Shown here in pieces: positions 24,098 through 32,716 of a stretch of 64,000 nucleotides of DNA. The translations under genes and the position numbers were made by a program. The stretch spans positions 62,001 to 126,000 of the forward strand of contig CAMLDO010000002.1 in the NCBI GenBank assembly GCA_946478865.1. The letters are read 5' to 3'. The stretch comes from an uncultured Methylobacillus sp. (lineage in GTDB: Bacteria; Pseudomonadota; Gammaproteobacteria; Burkholderiales; Methylophilaceae). Position 1 is the stretch's first letter; each line of letters begins with the position of its first letter. Under the pieces are notes generated by a model, which worked only from the letters and a program-made list of their open reading frames with translations, had not been told where the DNA came from and did not search any database.

Positions 24098-25642
24098 TCA
24101 GAAATTGAAAGCCTTGCGCATCACGTGGTAGATCCAGTTCTGTTCCATCGAACCATGCACCAGGTGCGACATCGGGCCGCTCGCGTAGATGGCGACATCT
24201 TCGCCGGCATGGGTTTCGGAACCGAGCGGAACGGTGGCTTCCTGCAGGAAGTTCACATCCGTGGTATCGACCGCAGTCAGATTCGGACGCTTCTGGCCGG
24301 TAGCCACGGCATCGCGCCAGCCCGGGCCGTTGGCATAACCGAGGGTGGTGTACGGCAGGCCCAGGTTATCCTTGGAAGGCGTCGGAGCGTTGCCGTCCAC
24401 AGCCGGAACTTCGGCGGTCAGGCCGAGGATGTCGTTGCCGCGATGCGGATAACCGGCGATGGTGAACACATGGCTGTGGTCGGCCGTCACCAGGATCAGC
24501 GTATCTTCCGGGCTGGTCATTTCAGTCGCCTTCTTCACTGCCTTGGCCATTTCGATGGCATCCAGCAGGGCGCGCTTGGCGTTGCCGGCATGGTGTGCAT
24601 GGTCGATACGGCCGCCTTCCACGTGCAGGAAGAAGCCCTTGTCGCTCTTCTTCAGCATCTGGATCGACTTCTCGGTCATTTCGGTCAGGGAAGGCTCGCC
24701 GGACTTGTCGGCAGCGCGGTCGGCTTCATACTGCATGTGGCTGTTTTCGAACAGGCCGAGCAAATAATTGGTATTGGCCGGATCAGCAGCGTCAAAGCCC
24801 GTCTTGTTCCACACATACTTGGCATCGGCACCACGGGTACCCACCCACTCGGCAGTCAGGTCGCGGCCGTCGTTGCGGCGGCCCTTGCTGCCATATTCCG
24901 GATCGACCATGGTCTTGGGCATGAAATAGGTACGGCCACCGCCCAGGACTACCTTGAGGCTGGACTTGACGGTCGGGGAGACTTCGATGAGTTGCTGGGC
25001 GATATCCTTCACGCCGCAGTTCGCCGGCTTGTTGGAATCGGCTTCCCAGTCGCGCACGGAAGTATGGGCGTAGGTCGCAGCCGGAGTGGCGTGCGTGATG
25101 CGGGCGGTGGAAACGACACCGGTCGCCTTGCCAGCCGCAGCAGCCTGCTCCAGGATCGTCGGCAGGGAGTTGGCGGCGATCACGGCCGGGTCGCATTCGC
25201 CGCGAGCGGTGAGCTGATTGACGGACAGCATGCCTTCACGTGCCTTGTAGCCCGTCACCATGGCGGTCATGGTGGGAGCGGAGTCGGAAGTCTGCTGATC
25301 CCAGGAATACGTCTTGGAAAGTGCCAGATACGGGAAATTTTCGAACGACAGACGGGTTTCTTCACCCGGCGCGCCTTCCAGCTGGCCGGCCAGGATGCGT
25401 GCGGCCGTGATGGTGGAAATGCCCATACCGTCGCCGACGAACAGGATCACGTTCTTGGCCTTGCGCATGTTGCGCTCGAGGTCTTCGGCATTCGTGATGA
25501 ATTGCTGGCCGGCGTTATACCAGTCCTGAACCGATTCCGGCCCTTGCACTGCCGGTTCTGCCGCCATCGCGGGCGTCATCATCGTGGACAACATGGCCGT
25601 GGAAACGGCCATGGCTACTGCTTTCTTCATGATGTGCGACAT
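24098..25642 (-). CDS. Secreted alkaline phosphatase
   Basis: PhoA-superfamily phosphomonoesterase of 514 residues, exported by a signal peptide (MKKAVAMAVSTAMLSTMMTPA). Catalytic S121 is in QQTSDSAPTMTAM; metal ligands are visible in FVGDGMG (D71), HVEGGRIDHAHHAG, VTADHSHVFTI and SETHAGEDVAIYASG. GGAG lies 7 nt before ATG 25642. A GAACTA half-site of the window's recurring repeat lies about 120 bp upstream; I do not see a Pho box. Confidence 0.94.
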   Translation of the reverse strand: MSHIMKKAVAMAVSTAMLSTMMTPAMAAEPAVQGPESVQDWYNAGQQFITNAEDLERNMRKAKNVILFVGDGMGISTITAARILAGQLEGAPGEETRLSFENFPYLALSKTYSWDQQTSDSAPTMTAMVTGYKAREGMLSVNQLTARGECDPAVIAANSLPTILEQAAAAGKATGVVSTARITHATPAATYAHTSVRDWEADSNKPANCGVKDIAQQLIEVSPTVKSSLKVVLGGGRTYFMPKTMVDPEYGSKGRRNDGRDLTAEWVGTRGADAKYVWNKTGFDAADPANTNYLLGLFENSHMQYEADRAADKSGEPSLTEMTEKSIQMLKKSDKGFFLHVEGGRIDHAHHAGNAKRALLDAIEMAKAVKKATEMTSPEDTLILVTADHSHVFTIAGYPHRGNDILGLTAEVPAVDGNAPTPSKDNLGLPYTTLGYANGPGWRDAVATGQKRPNLTAVDTTDVNFLQEATVPLGSETHAGEDVAIYASGPMSHLVHGSMEQNWIYHVMRKAFNF

Positions 25643-26023
25643 TCATATCTCCAATAGAAAAGGACAGCAACAAGAAACCCCGGTAGGGAATCAGCTTGAG
25701 GCATCCTAGGGGTAACGCTTTGCAGAAATATGAAGAGTTGGTGGCGTATAAAAGTAATCGATGACCAAGGAAGAACTACTCAGCCCAGGGGAATAACCTG
25801 GCAGCCCATTCGAAAATGAGTGATTGCACAGCCTGAGTGGGTAACCCTGTGGATAAGCCCCGGAAAACAGGCTTAACTGACTGTCCGGCGAAACAATTCG
25901 TAGGCTGCCTAAATGATGATCAGGGGCCACCACCACAGGAGCAATAAAAGCTTCATCCGCTCCGACAGCCGGATAGCTATACTTTCACGCTCAATCCGTC
26001 TTTGATCTCACGCAACAAGCAGC
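25643..26023. other. Intergenic region upstream of alkaline phosphatase
   Basis: About 380 bp without a convincing gene. Apart from the AAGAACTA element at 25771-25778 I see no operator, terminator or RNA that I can name. Confidence 0.5.
25763..25778. promoter_or_regulatory. GAACTA half-site upstream of alkaline phosphatase
   Basis: GGAAGAACTAC here is identical over 11 bases to the element upstream of the nucleotidase gene (38178-38188). Only one half of the 6-4-6 motif is recognisable. Confidence 0.3.
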
Positions 26024-26221
26024 ATGCAGGAACGTTACATCGCTCATTTCGTTACAGTGCCCACGGGCATGCCTTACACCGTACAAGGTTCGACCGAAAC
26101 CCAGACATATAACGAACGATTGAAAACCCTGGTGCTGGCTCATCCCAAGGGCGGTTGTTTCTGGCTGGATAGCCGTGGCCGGCAATGCCATGCCCACTTC
26201 AGCCACTTCTTCCACCACTAG
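26024..26221 (+). CDS. Possible small protein (65 aa)
   Basis: An open frame in the gap between the phosphatase and the desaturase. The product, starting MQERYIAHFVTVPTGMPYTV and ending in HFSHFFHH, is not low-complexity and could be real. There is no good ribosome site before ATG 26024 and I recognise no family. Confidence 0.3.
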   Translation: MQERYIAHFVTVPTGMPYTVQGSTETQTYNERLKTLVLAHPKGGCFWLDSRGRQCHAHFSHFFHH

Positions 26222-26327
26222 CAGTTGCCGGTGTTATCGGCGCAGCACCCCCCAGCCTGAAAACCAGCGAACCAACACGTCAGAACTGTCATCCAAAAAG
26301 GTGCTGCAAGCCTCCGGTGACGACGAC

Positions 26328-27248
26328 ATGGTTCATTACTCGCTTAATCGCCTGCTTCTTTCCGCATTTCTCTCGCTGCAAATCCTGCAGCTGGCCATCC
26401 TCCCCGGTTGGCTGCTGGATGAGAATCTCGCATGGGGCTGGCTACTTTTATTTTCCACATTGCTCACCAATACCTGGTGGGCGCTTATCCATGAAGCCAT
26501 CCACGGAAGCTTGCTGATCAGCAGGACGGCAAACAGAGTGGCCGGACGCATACAGGCCATTCTGTATGGCTGCCCTTTTCATTTATTGCGCTGGGGGCAC
26601 CTGCTGCACCATGCCTATAGTCGAACCGAACGGGAGCGCTCGGAGGTTTATCGCGGCAGTGGCCCCCCGCCGTTTGCCGTCCGCGCGGCTTACTACTTTC
26701 GATTGCTTGGGGGCTTGTATTGCTTGGAGGTGTTGGCGGGGTTTCTGCTGCTGTTGCCGCGCCGGCTTGTAGTCGGCACGGCGCGCAAGCTGCGCAGCGA
26801 AGGCAATGTAGTCGAATTGCTGTCTTGCAAGGTTCTGGACAAAAATACCTATGCTCAGGCAAGGCTGGATGCCGCTCTCATCCTCGCCTTGTACGGAGGC
26901 TCATTTGTCTTGTATGGCAGGCATGGATGGATGCTATTGCTGGCCCTGATCGGCAGAGGTCTCCTGATCAGCCTGGTCGACAATGTCTTCCATTACGCCA
27001 CGCCTCTCGACCAGACGCATTACGCCCGCAACCTCAGGCTTCCCGCATGGATATCCGCCTGCATCCTGCATTTCAACCTGCACGGGGTTCACCATCTCAA
27101 CCCCAGCCTACCCTGGTGGAAGCTGCCTCGGCAGCATTCGCCCCACCGAGACGGATACCAAGGTTACTGGCTTGCTTCCTTGCTGTCTCAGTTCAAGGGG
27201 CCGATTCCGGAAGATCGCCTCTACGGCGGCAGGCAAGATTGGAACTGA
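26328..27248 (+). CDS. Membrane fatty-acid desaturase family protein
   Basis: Di-iron membrane desaturase or hydroxylase of 306 residues. The three His boxes are visible: H55EAIH59, H91LLHH95 and H252GVHH256. Hydrophobic pairs at about 10-50 and 180-220 fit the usual four-helix topology. ATG 26328 has GGTGA 9 nt upstream; the frame can be extended to 26175 but that region overlaps the small upstream frame. It is convergent with the glycan operon, 12 bp apart. Substrate (fatty acid, carotenoid or lipid A acyl chain) is unknown. Confidence 0.85.
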   Translation: MVHYSLNRLLLSAFLSLQILQLAILPGWLLDENLAWGWLLLFSTLLTNTWWALIHEAIHGSLLISRTANRVAGRIQAILYGCPFHLLRWGHLLHHAYSRTERERSEVYRGSGPPPFAVRAAYYFRLLGGLYCLEVLAGFLLLLPRRLVVGTARKLRSEGNVVELLSCKVLDKNTYAQARLDAALILALYGGSFVLYGRHGWMLLLALIGRGLLISLVDNVFHYATPLDQTHYARNLRLPAWISACILHFNLHGVHHLNPSLPWWKLPRQHSPHRDGYQGYWLASLLSQFKGPIPEDRLYGGRQDWN

Positions 27249-27260
27249 ATACGGACTCCT

Positions 27261-28457
27261 TCACCGGGGGCGGAGCAATTTCGAAAGACTCACCAGCAAT
27301 GAAGGCAGCGTCAGCAACCCCAGCAGCATCCATGGGTCATGCGGCTCGCGGCCGAAAAATCCGATCGTCATCAAAAAGACGCCTGTAGCCAGCCACCAGG
27401 CATGTTGCGCGCTCGTCGCGTTTCCGGGCTTCATGCGGCTCAACAGGTAACCGGCAAGCAGAAGGAGCATTATCCCTACTGCGCCATACGCCAGCAGCCA
27501 GTCCAGATAGATATTGTGGGCAAACGGCACCACATAGCCCGCCGGGAAAAAGGCAGCAATTTCCGGCGAGATCACCGCGCGGAAATAGCCTCGCCCTGCC
27601 CCCAGCCAGCCCTGCTCCGGCAAGTGTTCCAGCACCGCCGACCAGATCACGTCGCGGTAATTCATCACCGATCCGCCATGCAGCCAGTATTCCGGAAAGG
27701 CCAGCAGAGTGCCCCCGCCTATCGCTGCAAACAGGCCGCCGAACACCATCGCCTTTCTGGGCGCATGGAACAGCAGCAGGATCATGGCTGCTGCGATCAC
27801 TCCAGCGACACCCGCGCGGCTGCCGTTGGCAATCGTGAAGCCCAGCAGCACAAGCGCCGCCAGCACCATAAGCCCTCTCGGCCTGGCGATGCAGGCGGCA
27901 ATCGCCCATACCGTCAGCAATCCCAGAGGCAGGGCCAGCTGGTTGCGGTTGATGTCGGTGACGAATCCCGCCTTCGCGAGTTCAAGCGGTGCGGCCAGCG
28001 CAGTCCATGCCTGCTCCCAGCCGACCAACCCAATGAAGCACGCCAGTCCTGCGAGCGAAGCAATACCGACACCACGTCGCCACGAAGGAAGAGGCAATTC
28101 CGCGCAGGCCAGGAGGCCCAGCAGCAGAATGGTCGCCTTGATCATGCGCTCGCCGGCGGCCCAGCCGCTGCCATGCACGACATCGCGAAAACACATCCAT
28201 GCAATCACAGCCAGCAGGCTCAGCAGAAACGGCGCCCACACGCTCCAGGGCCGCTTCAGCAGCAGAAAACTCAGCACGGCGCCGGAGAGCAGCACGTACA
28301 CCGAGCTGACGTTCCAGGCGCCGCCGAAACGGTCCAGCACCAGGAACAGCAAAAAGAATGCGGCCAGCGCCTCCATGCGGTGCGCTTGCGCCATTTGTCG
28401 CGCCCGTTCCGCAATATTTCCGTCGAACAGGTTCCGGGTGGCCGATTTCAGCATCAT
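27261..28457 (-). CDS. O-antigen ligase/polymerase family membrane protein
   Basis: Polytopic protein of 398 residues with about 10-12 transmembrane helices and the Wzy_C/WaaL-type periplasmic loop (LAFPEYWLHGGSVMNYRDVI, then GAGRGYFRAVI, VVPFAHNIYLDWLLAYGAVG). It joins or polymerises lipid-linked glycans. NGSRAG precedes the loop, as in the family. Last gene of the glycan operon; ATG 28457 overlaps the previous stop (ATGA). The frame continues upstream to 28766, but that part overlaps the previous gene and is not hydrophobic. Confidence 0.88.
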   Translation of the reverse strand: MMLKSATRNLFDGNIAERARQMAQAHRMEALAAFFLLFLVLDRFGGAWNVSSVYVLLSGAVLSFLLLKRPWSVWAPFLLSLLAVIAWMCFRDVVHGSGWAAGERMIKATILLLGLLACAELPLPSWRRGVGIASLAGLACFIGLVGWEQAWTALAAPLELAKAGFVTDINRNQLALPLGLLTVWAIAACIARPRGLMVLAALVLLGFTIANGSRAGVAGVIAAAMILLLFHAPRKAMVFGGLFAAIGGGTLLAFPEYWLHGGSVMNYRDVIWSAVLEHLPEQGWLGAGRGYFRAVISPEIAAFFPAGYVVPFAHNIYLDWLLAYGAVGIMLLLLAGYLLSRMKPGNATSAQHAWWLATGVFLMTIGFFGREPHDPWMLLGLLTLPSLLVSLSKLLRPR

Positions 28458-29266
28458 TCTTTCCAGTGCTGCTTGACCCAGGGCACCGGCAGCAAATACC
28501 GCTTCAGATGCCGGCCCCACGGATCGGTGCGCTCTTTGCCTGTCAACATGCCCAGGTGCTCGATGGGCGTATGGTGGATCACCTGCTCCGACCAGCGCCC
28601 CGCGATGGCATCCGCGGGGTCCGGCTTGCCCGGGAACATCACGATGCGGGCATCGCGCGGCAGCCGCGCCGGACGCAGGTAGCGCAAGGGCCATGGCCCC
28701 AGGCAATCCTTGCGGAAATGGCGGATCCAGGCGGAAGGGAAAAACTTCACTCCGCCATGGATGCACTGCGTCACGTAGCGCTGCTCGAACTGGTATTGCC
28801 CGGCCAGCTGCTCCGGCGATTTGCGGAAATTTTCGAGCATGTAGCCGTGTTGGCCGATAGGAAAACGGAAGACCGAGGTCTGCCCGAGGCGCTCGAAGGG
28901 TTTGACCCAGTTGCGCGCCAGGATCACATCTTCCGGATTGCCGTAGGCGAACAGGTCATCCAGCGAGCCGGTGATCACGATATCGAGATCCACGAACAGG
29001 CCGACGCCCGTCAGGCCGAACAGGTCGGCATTCCACAGCGCCACTTTTCGGAATTTTCCCGGTGCATTGGTCGGAACGGGGCAGCCGAGATCCGGCAGAT
29101 CGAAGCACTGCACTTCAGGCCGTATGCCGTCCCGCCTGTCGGTAAAGCAGATGAAACGGAAAGGCGGCGTGATATTGCGGGCCACCATGCCATAGAGCCG
29201 GTTGACGTACTCCGCGCCGTAACGGGTACCCCACTTGATGCACAGTATTTGTTTCAGATCGCTCAT
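28454..29266 (-). CDS. Glycosyltransferase-like protein, paralogue A
   Basis: Cytoplasmic protein of 270 residues and one of three paralogues in this operon. Shared signature: CIKWGTRYGAEYVNRLYGMV near the start, PPFRFICFTD, then a DxD-type VDLDIVITGSLDDLF, a pattern of GT-A glycosyltransferases that bind a nucleotide sugar through a metal. Other conserved points are ILARNW and MFPGKPDPADAI. ATG 29266 overlaps the previous stop (ATGA). Acceptor and sugar are unknown. Confidence 0.8.
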   Translation of the reverse strand: MSDLKQILCIKWGTRYGAEYVNRLYGMVARNITPPFRFICFTDRRDGIRPEVQCFDLPDLGCPVPTNAPGKFRKVALWNADLFGLTGVGLFVDLDIVITGSLDDLFAYGNPEDVILARNWVKPFERLGQTSVFRFPIGQHGYMLENFRKSPEQLAGQYQFEQRYVTQCIHGGVKFFPSAWIRHFRKDCLGPWPLRYLRPARLPRDARIVMFPGKPDPADAIAGRWSEQVIHHTPIEHLGMLTGKERTDPWGRHLKRYLLPVPWVKQHWKE

Positions 29267-30138
29267 CGCACGACACTTCCGCGTTTGCCGGCCGCTGATT
29301 CCCGCGTACCTGTCGCGCGTTTCGTGGTGAGCGCTCTCATTGTGTGAACGGCCATCAAGTGGAATATGCGGGAAGGCGTCTTGCACAGTTCCTGCAGCAG
29401 GCAACGCCACGCCTTGAGCTGGCCCGGCCTGATCCTGATCGCATAGGCATGCCGCGCAAAACGCGACCATATCTCCAGCCAGTTCTTGGGATGGCGCGTC
29501 GTGGTCATGGTGATGCCGCCTTCGAGATAGCGCATGATCTTCGAGGCGTATGGATACCCCCAGATGCGGGTACGCGTCGCGAGCGGCATGAAGAACGGCC
29601 ACATGTTGGAAGCGCGGAAGCGGCCATCGAAGCGGATATCTCCCAGCGTCCTGGTCGAAATCATGTGCGTCTTGTCGCCGCGCAAGGCCTTGCCGTAGGA
29701 ATAGTCGTCGATCCAGTCGTAATAGCCTTCGCGCTCGATGTCGCGCGTCGACCGTTTGCGCTCGCCGCTGTTGTTGGAGATGAACCAGCTAACTTCCGGA
29801 TGTGCCTGGATTTTTTCCACGGCGACTTCCAGGCAGCGCGGGTCGAAGCGCTCCTCGTCGTCCAGCAAAGTGATGAAATCGACACCCGCCTGCATGGCCA
29901 GATCGATCGCGGCGTTGCGGGCGACATTGCAGCCGCCGTTGACGGCGTTTCGGGTGACCACGATGCGCGGATCGCGAAAGCGCTCGAAAACCGGTCCGTA
30001 ATCCTGGCTGGAGCAGTCATCGCAGATGAAAAGCTGCCAGTGGGGATAGCTCTGCGCCAGGATCGATTCGATTGCCTCGGCCAGATAGTTGGGACGATTA
30101 TAGGTGGGAACGATGATGCCAAAGGTTATCGGTGTCAT
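29263..30138 (-). CDS. Family 2 glycosyltransferase
   Basis: GT2 enzyme of 291 residues. It opens with ITFGIIVPTYNRPNYLAEAI, has FICDDCSSQDYG, then GGCNVARNAAIDLAMQAG and the metal-binding LLDDEERFDPR, all standard for the family. ATG 30138 overlaps the previous stop (ATGA). A basic C-terminal tail may help membrane binding. It adds a sugar in the operon's glycan pathway. Confidence 0.9.
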   Translation of the reverse strand: MTPITFGIIVPTYNRPNYLAEAIESILAQSYPHWQLFICDDCSSQDYGPVFERFRDPRIVVTRNAVNGGCNVARNAAIDLAMQAGVDFITLLDDEERFDPRCLEVAVEKIQAHPEVSWFISNNSGERKRSTRDIEREGYYDWIDDYSYGKALRGDKTHMISTRTLGDIRFDGRFRASNMWPFFMPLATRTRIWGYPYASKIMRYLEGGITMTTTRHPKNWLEIWSRFARHAYAIRIRPGQLKAWRCLLQELCKTPSRIFHLMAVHTMRALTTKRATGTRESAAGKRGSVVR

Positions 30139-31175
30139 GAAGGATGCCTTGTCCAATCAGCCAGCATATGCTCGGTTTGCGCGGCGTATTTCTCGAGCAG
30201 GTTTTCCTGCAACAGCGCGAAGCTGCCCGGATCCGGGGTCGTTTTCTGCAAGTCCGCAATCCTGATTCGCCGCAAGCGCCCGGCCTTTTCCTGCCGCGCA
30301 ATCACGGTTTCGATAAATGTCGAAGGATGCGTTTCATCGGGCACCAGCGAGAAGGTGGGCTTCCCCGCCGCGATGGCTTCGCTCAGCATGCTGAGGCTGT
30401 CCTGGGTCACGAACAGGGCATCGGCCGCGCCGAGATAATCGAGCATCACGCGTTCTTGCCGCTGATGCCACCATACCGCCGTCAAAACGATGACAGGATC
30501 GATGCGGTCGCGCAGCATGCGCTCGGCCGCGCGAGGGGTTCGGCGCGACGTGGAAATCAGCCAGCGCCAGCCTTGCGTCCCGAGTCGATTGACGCCAGCC
30601 GCCAAGGCCGCCCAATCCTCGTCGGAATAGCGGTGGCTGCGCGAATCGCCGCCCACCAGCAGAACGCCGACGCGCTCTCCCCCCGCAACAACGCAGGCTT
30701 TGCGATAGAAATCGCCGCGGCCTGCCACGCCGCCGGGTGTCATTTCCGTCACCAGCAATTCGGTCTGGATGACGCGAGCATGGTCGCGTATCGGCAGAGG
30801 GCTGAGAATGACATCGCACCATGCCGCAGGGAGCGGCGCAGGATCGCCGCAGAACACCAGAGGAGCACCGAGTTTGCGCGACAAGGCGGTCGCCATGTAC
30901 AGGCCGCGCCCTCCGCTCGTGACGATGATATGCGCCTGAATATCGTCGAATTTTTCCGCGCCGTCATACGCCAGGCGCAATATCCAGCCGGGCACGGCTC
31001 GCCTGGAAAATCGGGTGATGAGTTTCAGCCATGGCCGGAAAAAGCCGCACAAGGTAAACCGCACGGAATGGACGACCACTTCGCCATCCATTCTTGCAGC
31101 GAGCGCCTGCGCCAGCCCGCGCGATTGCGAGAGATGGCCGGGGCTGCCTTCGTCGATGACCAGGATTCTGAGCAT
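30135..31175 (-). CDS. ELM1 (mitochondrial fission factor-like) family protein
   Basis: Protein of 346 residues of the ELM1/DUF1022 family (PF06258 type), predicted GT-B-like glycosyltransferases in bacteria. Visible: LVIDEGSPGHLSQSRGLAQA, VTSGGRGLYMATALSRKLGA, VLLVGGDSRSHRYSDEDW, STSRRTP and FVTQDSLSMLSEAIAAGKP. ATG 31175 starts 10 bp after the previous stop. A second family member (35121-36047) is in the same operon. Confidence 0.85.
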   Translation of the reverse strand: MLRILVIDEGSPGHLSQSRGLAQALAARMDGEVVVHSVRFTLCGFFRPWLKLITRFSRRAVPGWILRLAYDGAEKFDDIQAHIIVTSGGRGLYMATALSRKLGAPLVFCGDPAPLPAAWCDVILSPLPIRDHARVIQTELLVTEMTPGGVAGRGDFYRKACVVAGGERVGVLLVGGDSRSHRYSDEDWAALAAGVNRLGTQGWRWLISTSRRTPRAAERMLRDRIDPVIVLTAVWWHQRQERVMLDYLGAADALFVTQDSLSMLSEAIAAGKPTFSLVPDETHPSTFIETVIARQEKAGRLRRIRIADLQKTTPDPGSFALLQENLLEKYAAQTEHMLADWTRHPS

Positions 31176-31185
31176 CGGGCCACTC

Positions 31186-31962
31186 TTACCGCTGCGCCTG
31201 CAAGGCGAGCTCGGCCTCATCCCAGGCCTGCCGGATCCACGGCGTCGGCAGAATGAACTTGTATATCCTCTTCCAGCGTTTGGCCGGCCAGATGCCGTCT
31301 ACCGCCTCGTGCGGATTGGGCACGCCGGGAAACGCCACCACGCGTGCTTTGGGCGGACGCACCGGGTTGCGCCAGAAGCGCTGGGGCCAGGCAGGCACGC
31401 AATGGGTCTTGAACAGGACGCACCAGTCGTCAGGCCAGAAAACCAGCTCGCGGACGTTGCGGGAGATATAGGTCTGCGAGTTGCGGTATTCCGCGAGGAT
31501 GGCGGCGTGCCGTTGTTGCAAATCCTCCAGCAGATAGGTTTCCGCGCCCACGGTGAAGCGGTACACCGAGGTGTTGCCGATATTCTTGCCGGGCTGCGTC
31601 CAGTTTTGCATCACGACGAAACTCTTCTCGGGCATGAAATCGAAAAAATCATCCAGAGAACCGAGCACGACCACGTCCAGGTCCAGAAACAGCCATGTTC
31701 CCGTAAGGCCGAACAATGCTTCGCTGTGCGCATACGTGGAAAGCTTGCGCCAGCCGCGCTTGTTGTAAGGCTCGGGAATGGCGACTTCCGGGCAGTCATG
31801 GCACTCGACCTCGGGAGAGATGCCCGTGCTATCGTCCGTGAGGCAGACGAAACGGATAGGCCCGCTGCTGTGCCTGCGCACCATGGCGTATAGCCGGTTC
31901 ACGTACTCCGGGCCATAGAGTCTGCCCCACTTCATGCAGATGAATTGTTTGACGTCACTCAA
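31186..31962 (-). CDS. Glycosyltransferase-like protein, paralogue B
   Basis: Protein of 258 residues, paralogue of the gene products at 28454 and 31985. Signature: FICMKWGRLYGPEYVNRLYA, GPIRFVCLTDD, LFLDLDVVVLGSLDDFFDF, VVMQNW and AFPGVPNPHEAV. I start it at TTG 31962, which has AGAGGA 7 nt upstream and aligns with the ATG of paralogue A (MSDLKQ/LSDVKQ). The longer frame from TTG 32007 would overlap the previous gene. Confidence 0.8.
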   Translation of the reverse strand: MSDVKQFICMKWGRLYGPEYVNRLYAMVRRHSSGPIRFVCLTDDSTGISPEVECHDCPEVAIPEPYNKRGWRKLSTYAHSEALFGLTGTWLFLDLDVVVLGSLDDFFDFMPEKSFVVMQNWTQPGKNIGNTSVYRFTVGAETYLLEDLQQRHAAILAEYRNSQTYISRNVRELVFWPDDWCVLFKTHCVPAWPQRFWRNPVRPPKARVVAFPGVPNPHEAVDGIWPAKRWKRIYKFILPTPWIRQAWDEAELALQAQR

Positions 31963-31984
31963 GATGCAATCCTCTAATTCCCTT

Positions 31985-32707
31985 TCAGCGCCAGTGCCGT
32001 TCGACAAAGCTCGCCTTCTTCCATAACCCGTAGGGTTGGGCGATCACGTCCGCAGGGTCAGGCTTGCCATGGAACACCACGATAGCGGCCTGGGGCGGCA
32101 GCGGCGTATCCAGCCATGCGGGCGCACGGAGACCCAGTTGCGCGGCCCCCAGTTTTTCGAGCCAGCGGAAAGCCTTGGAATCCAGGCTTTTCTTGTAGGA
32201 AACGATTTTCTCGGCCGGCCACAGTCCGGCATCGGGCACGCACTCGTAAATCCACTCCTGATCGCCGTTGCATCGGGCCATCACCTTGTCGGCATCGGCA
32301 ACGAAGCGCTCCCAGATATCGGCATGCGCGGAAGCCTTGAACCGCATCACCGAGCTGTTCCACATCTTGTTGCGCGACCAGTTGCGGAGAATGAGGAAGT
32401 CGCCGGGCTGGTCGTGCAGGAAATCGATGTTGTCCACGATCACGAGGTCGAGATCGAAATACAGAATGTCGCCCGACAGGCCGTAGCATCCGGGCCGGAA
32501 CAGCGAAAGCTTGTACCACCAGCCGCTCAGCCCCTGAGTGGTGTCCAGCGGCAGCGGAATGATGCCGGGTTCGAGATGCGCCGAATCTTCGGTCAGGCAA
32601 TGGAAGCGGAAAGGTCGCCGCATATGCCTGCCCACCATCCGGTACAGCCGGTTCACATATTCCGCAGGGTACTTGGTACCCCACTTGAGGCAGACGATAT
32701 TCAGCAT
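31985..32707 (-). CDS. Glycosyltransferase-like protein, paralogue C
   Basis: Protein of 240 residues, third paralogue. Signature: IVCLKWGTKYPAEYVNRLYR, PFRFHCLTED, YFDLDLVIVDNIDFL, LILRNW and VFHGKPDPADVI. It is more diverged than the other two and lacks their C-terminal extension. ATG 32707 follows the dehydrogenase stop by 9 bp. Confidence 0.8.
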   Translation of the reverse strand: MLNIVCLKWGTKYPAEYVNRLYRMVGRHMRRPFRFHCLTEDSAHLEPGIIPLPLDTTQGLSGWWYKLSLFRPGCYGLSGDILYFDLDLVIVDNIDFLHDQPGDFLILRNWSRNKMWNSSVMRFKASAHADIWERFVADADKVMARCNGDQEWIYECVPDAGLWPAEKIVSYKKSLDSKAFRWLEKLGAAQLGLRAPAWLDTPLPPQAAIVVFHGKPDPADVIAQPYGLWKKASFVERHWR

Positions 32708-32716
32708 GCGAAATTT

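Noticed and set aside
23996..25657. 553-codon plus-strand frame
   Set aside because: Antisense to alkaline phosphatase with intact active-site motifs.
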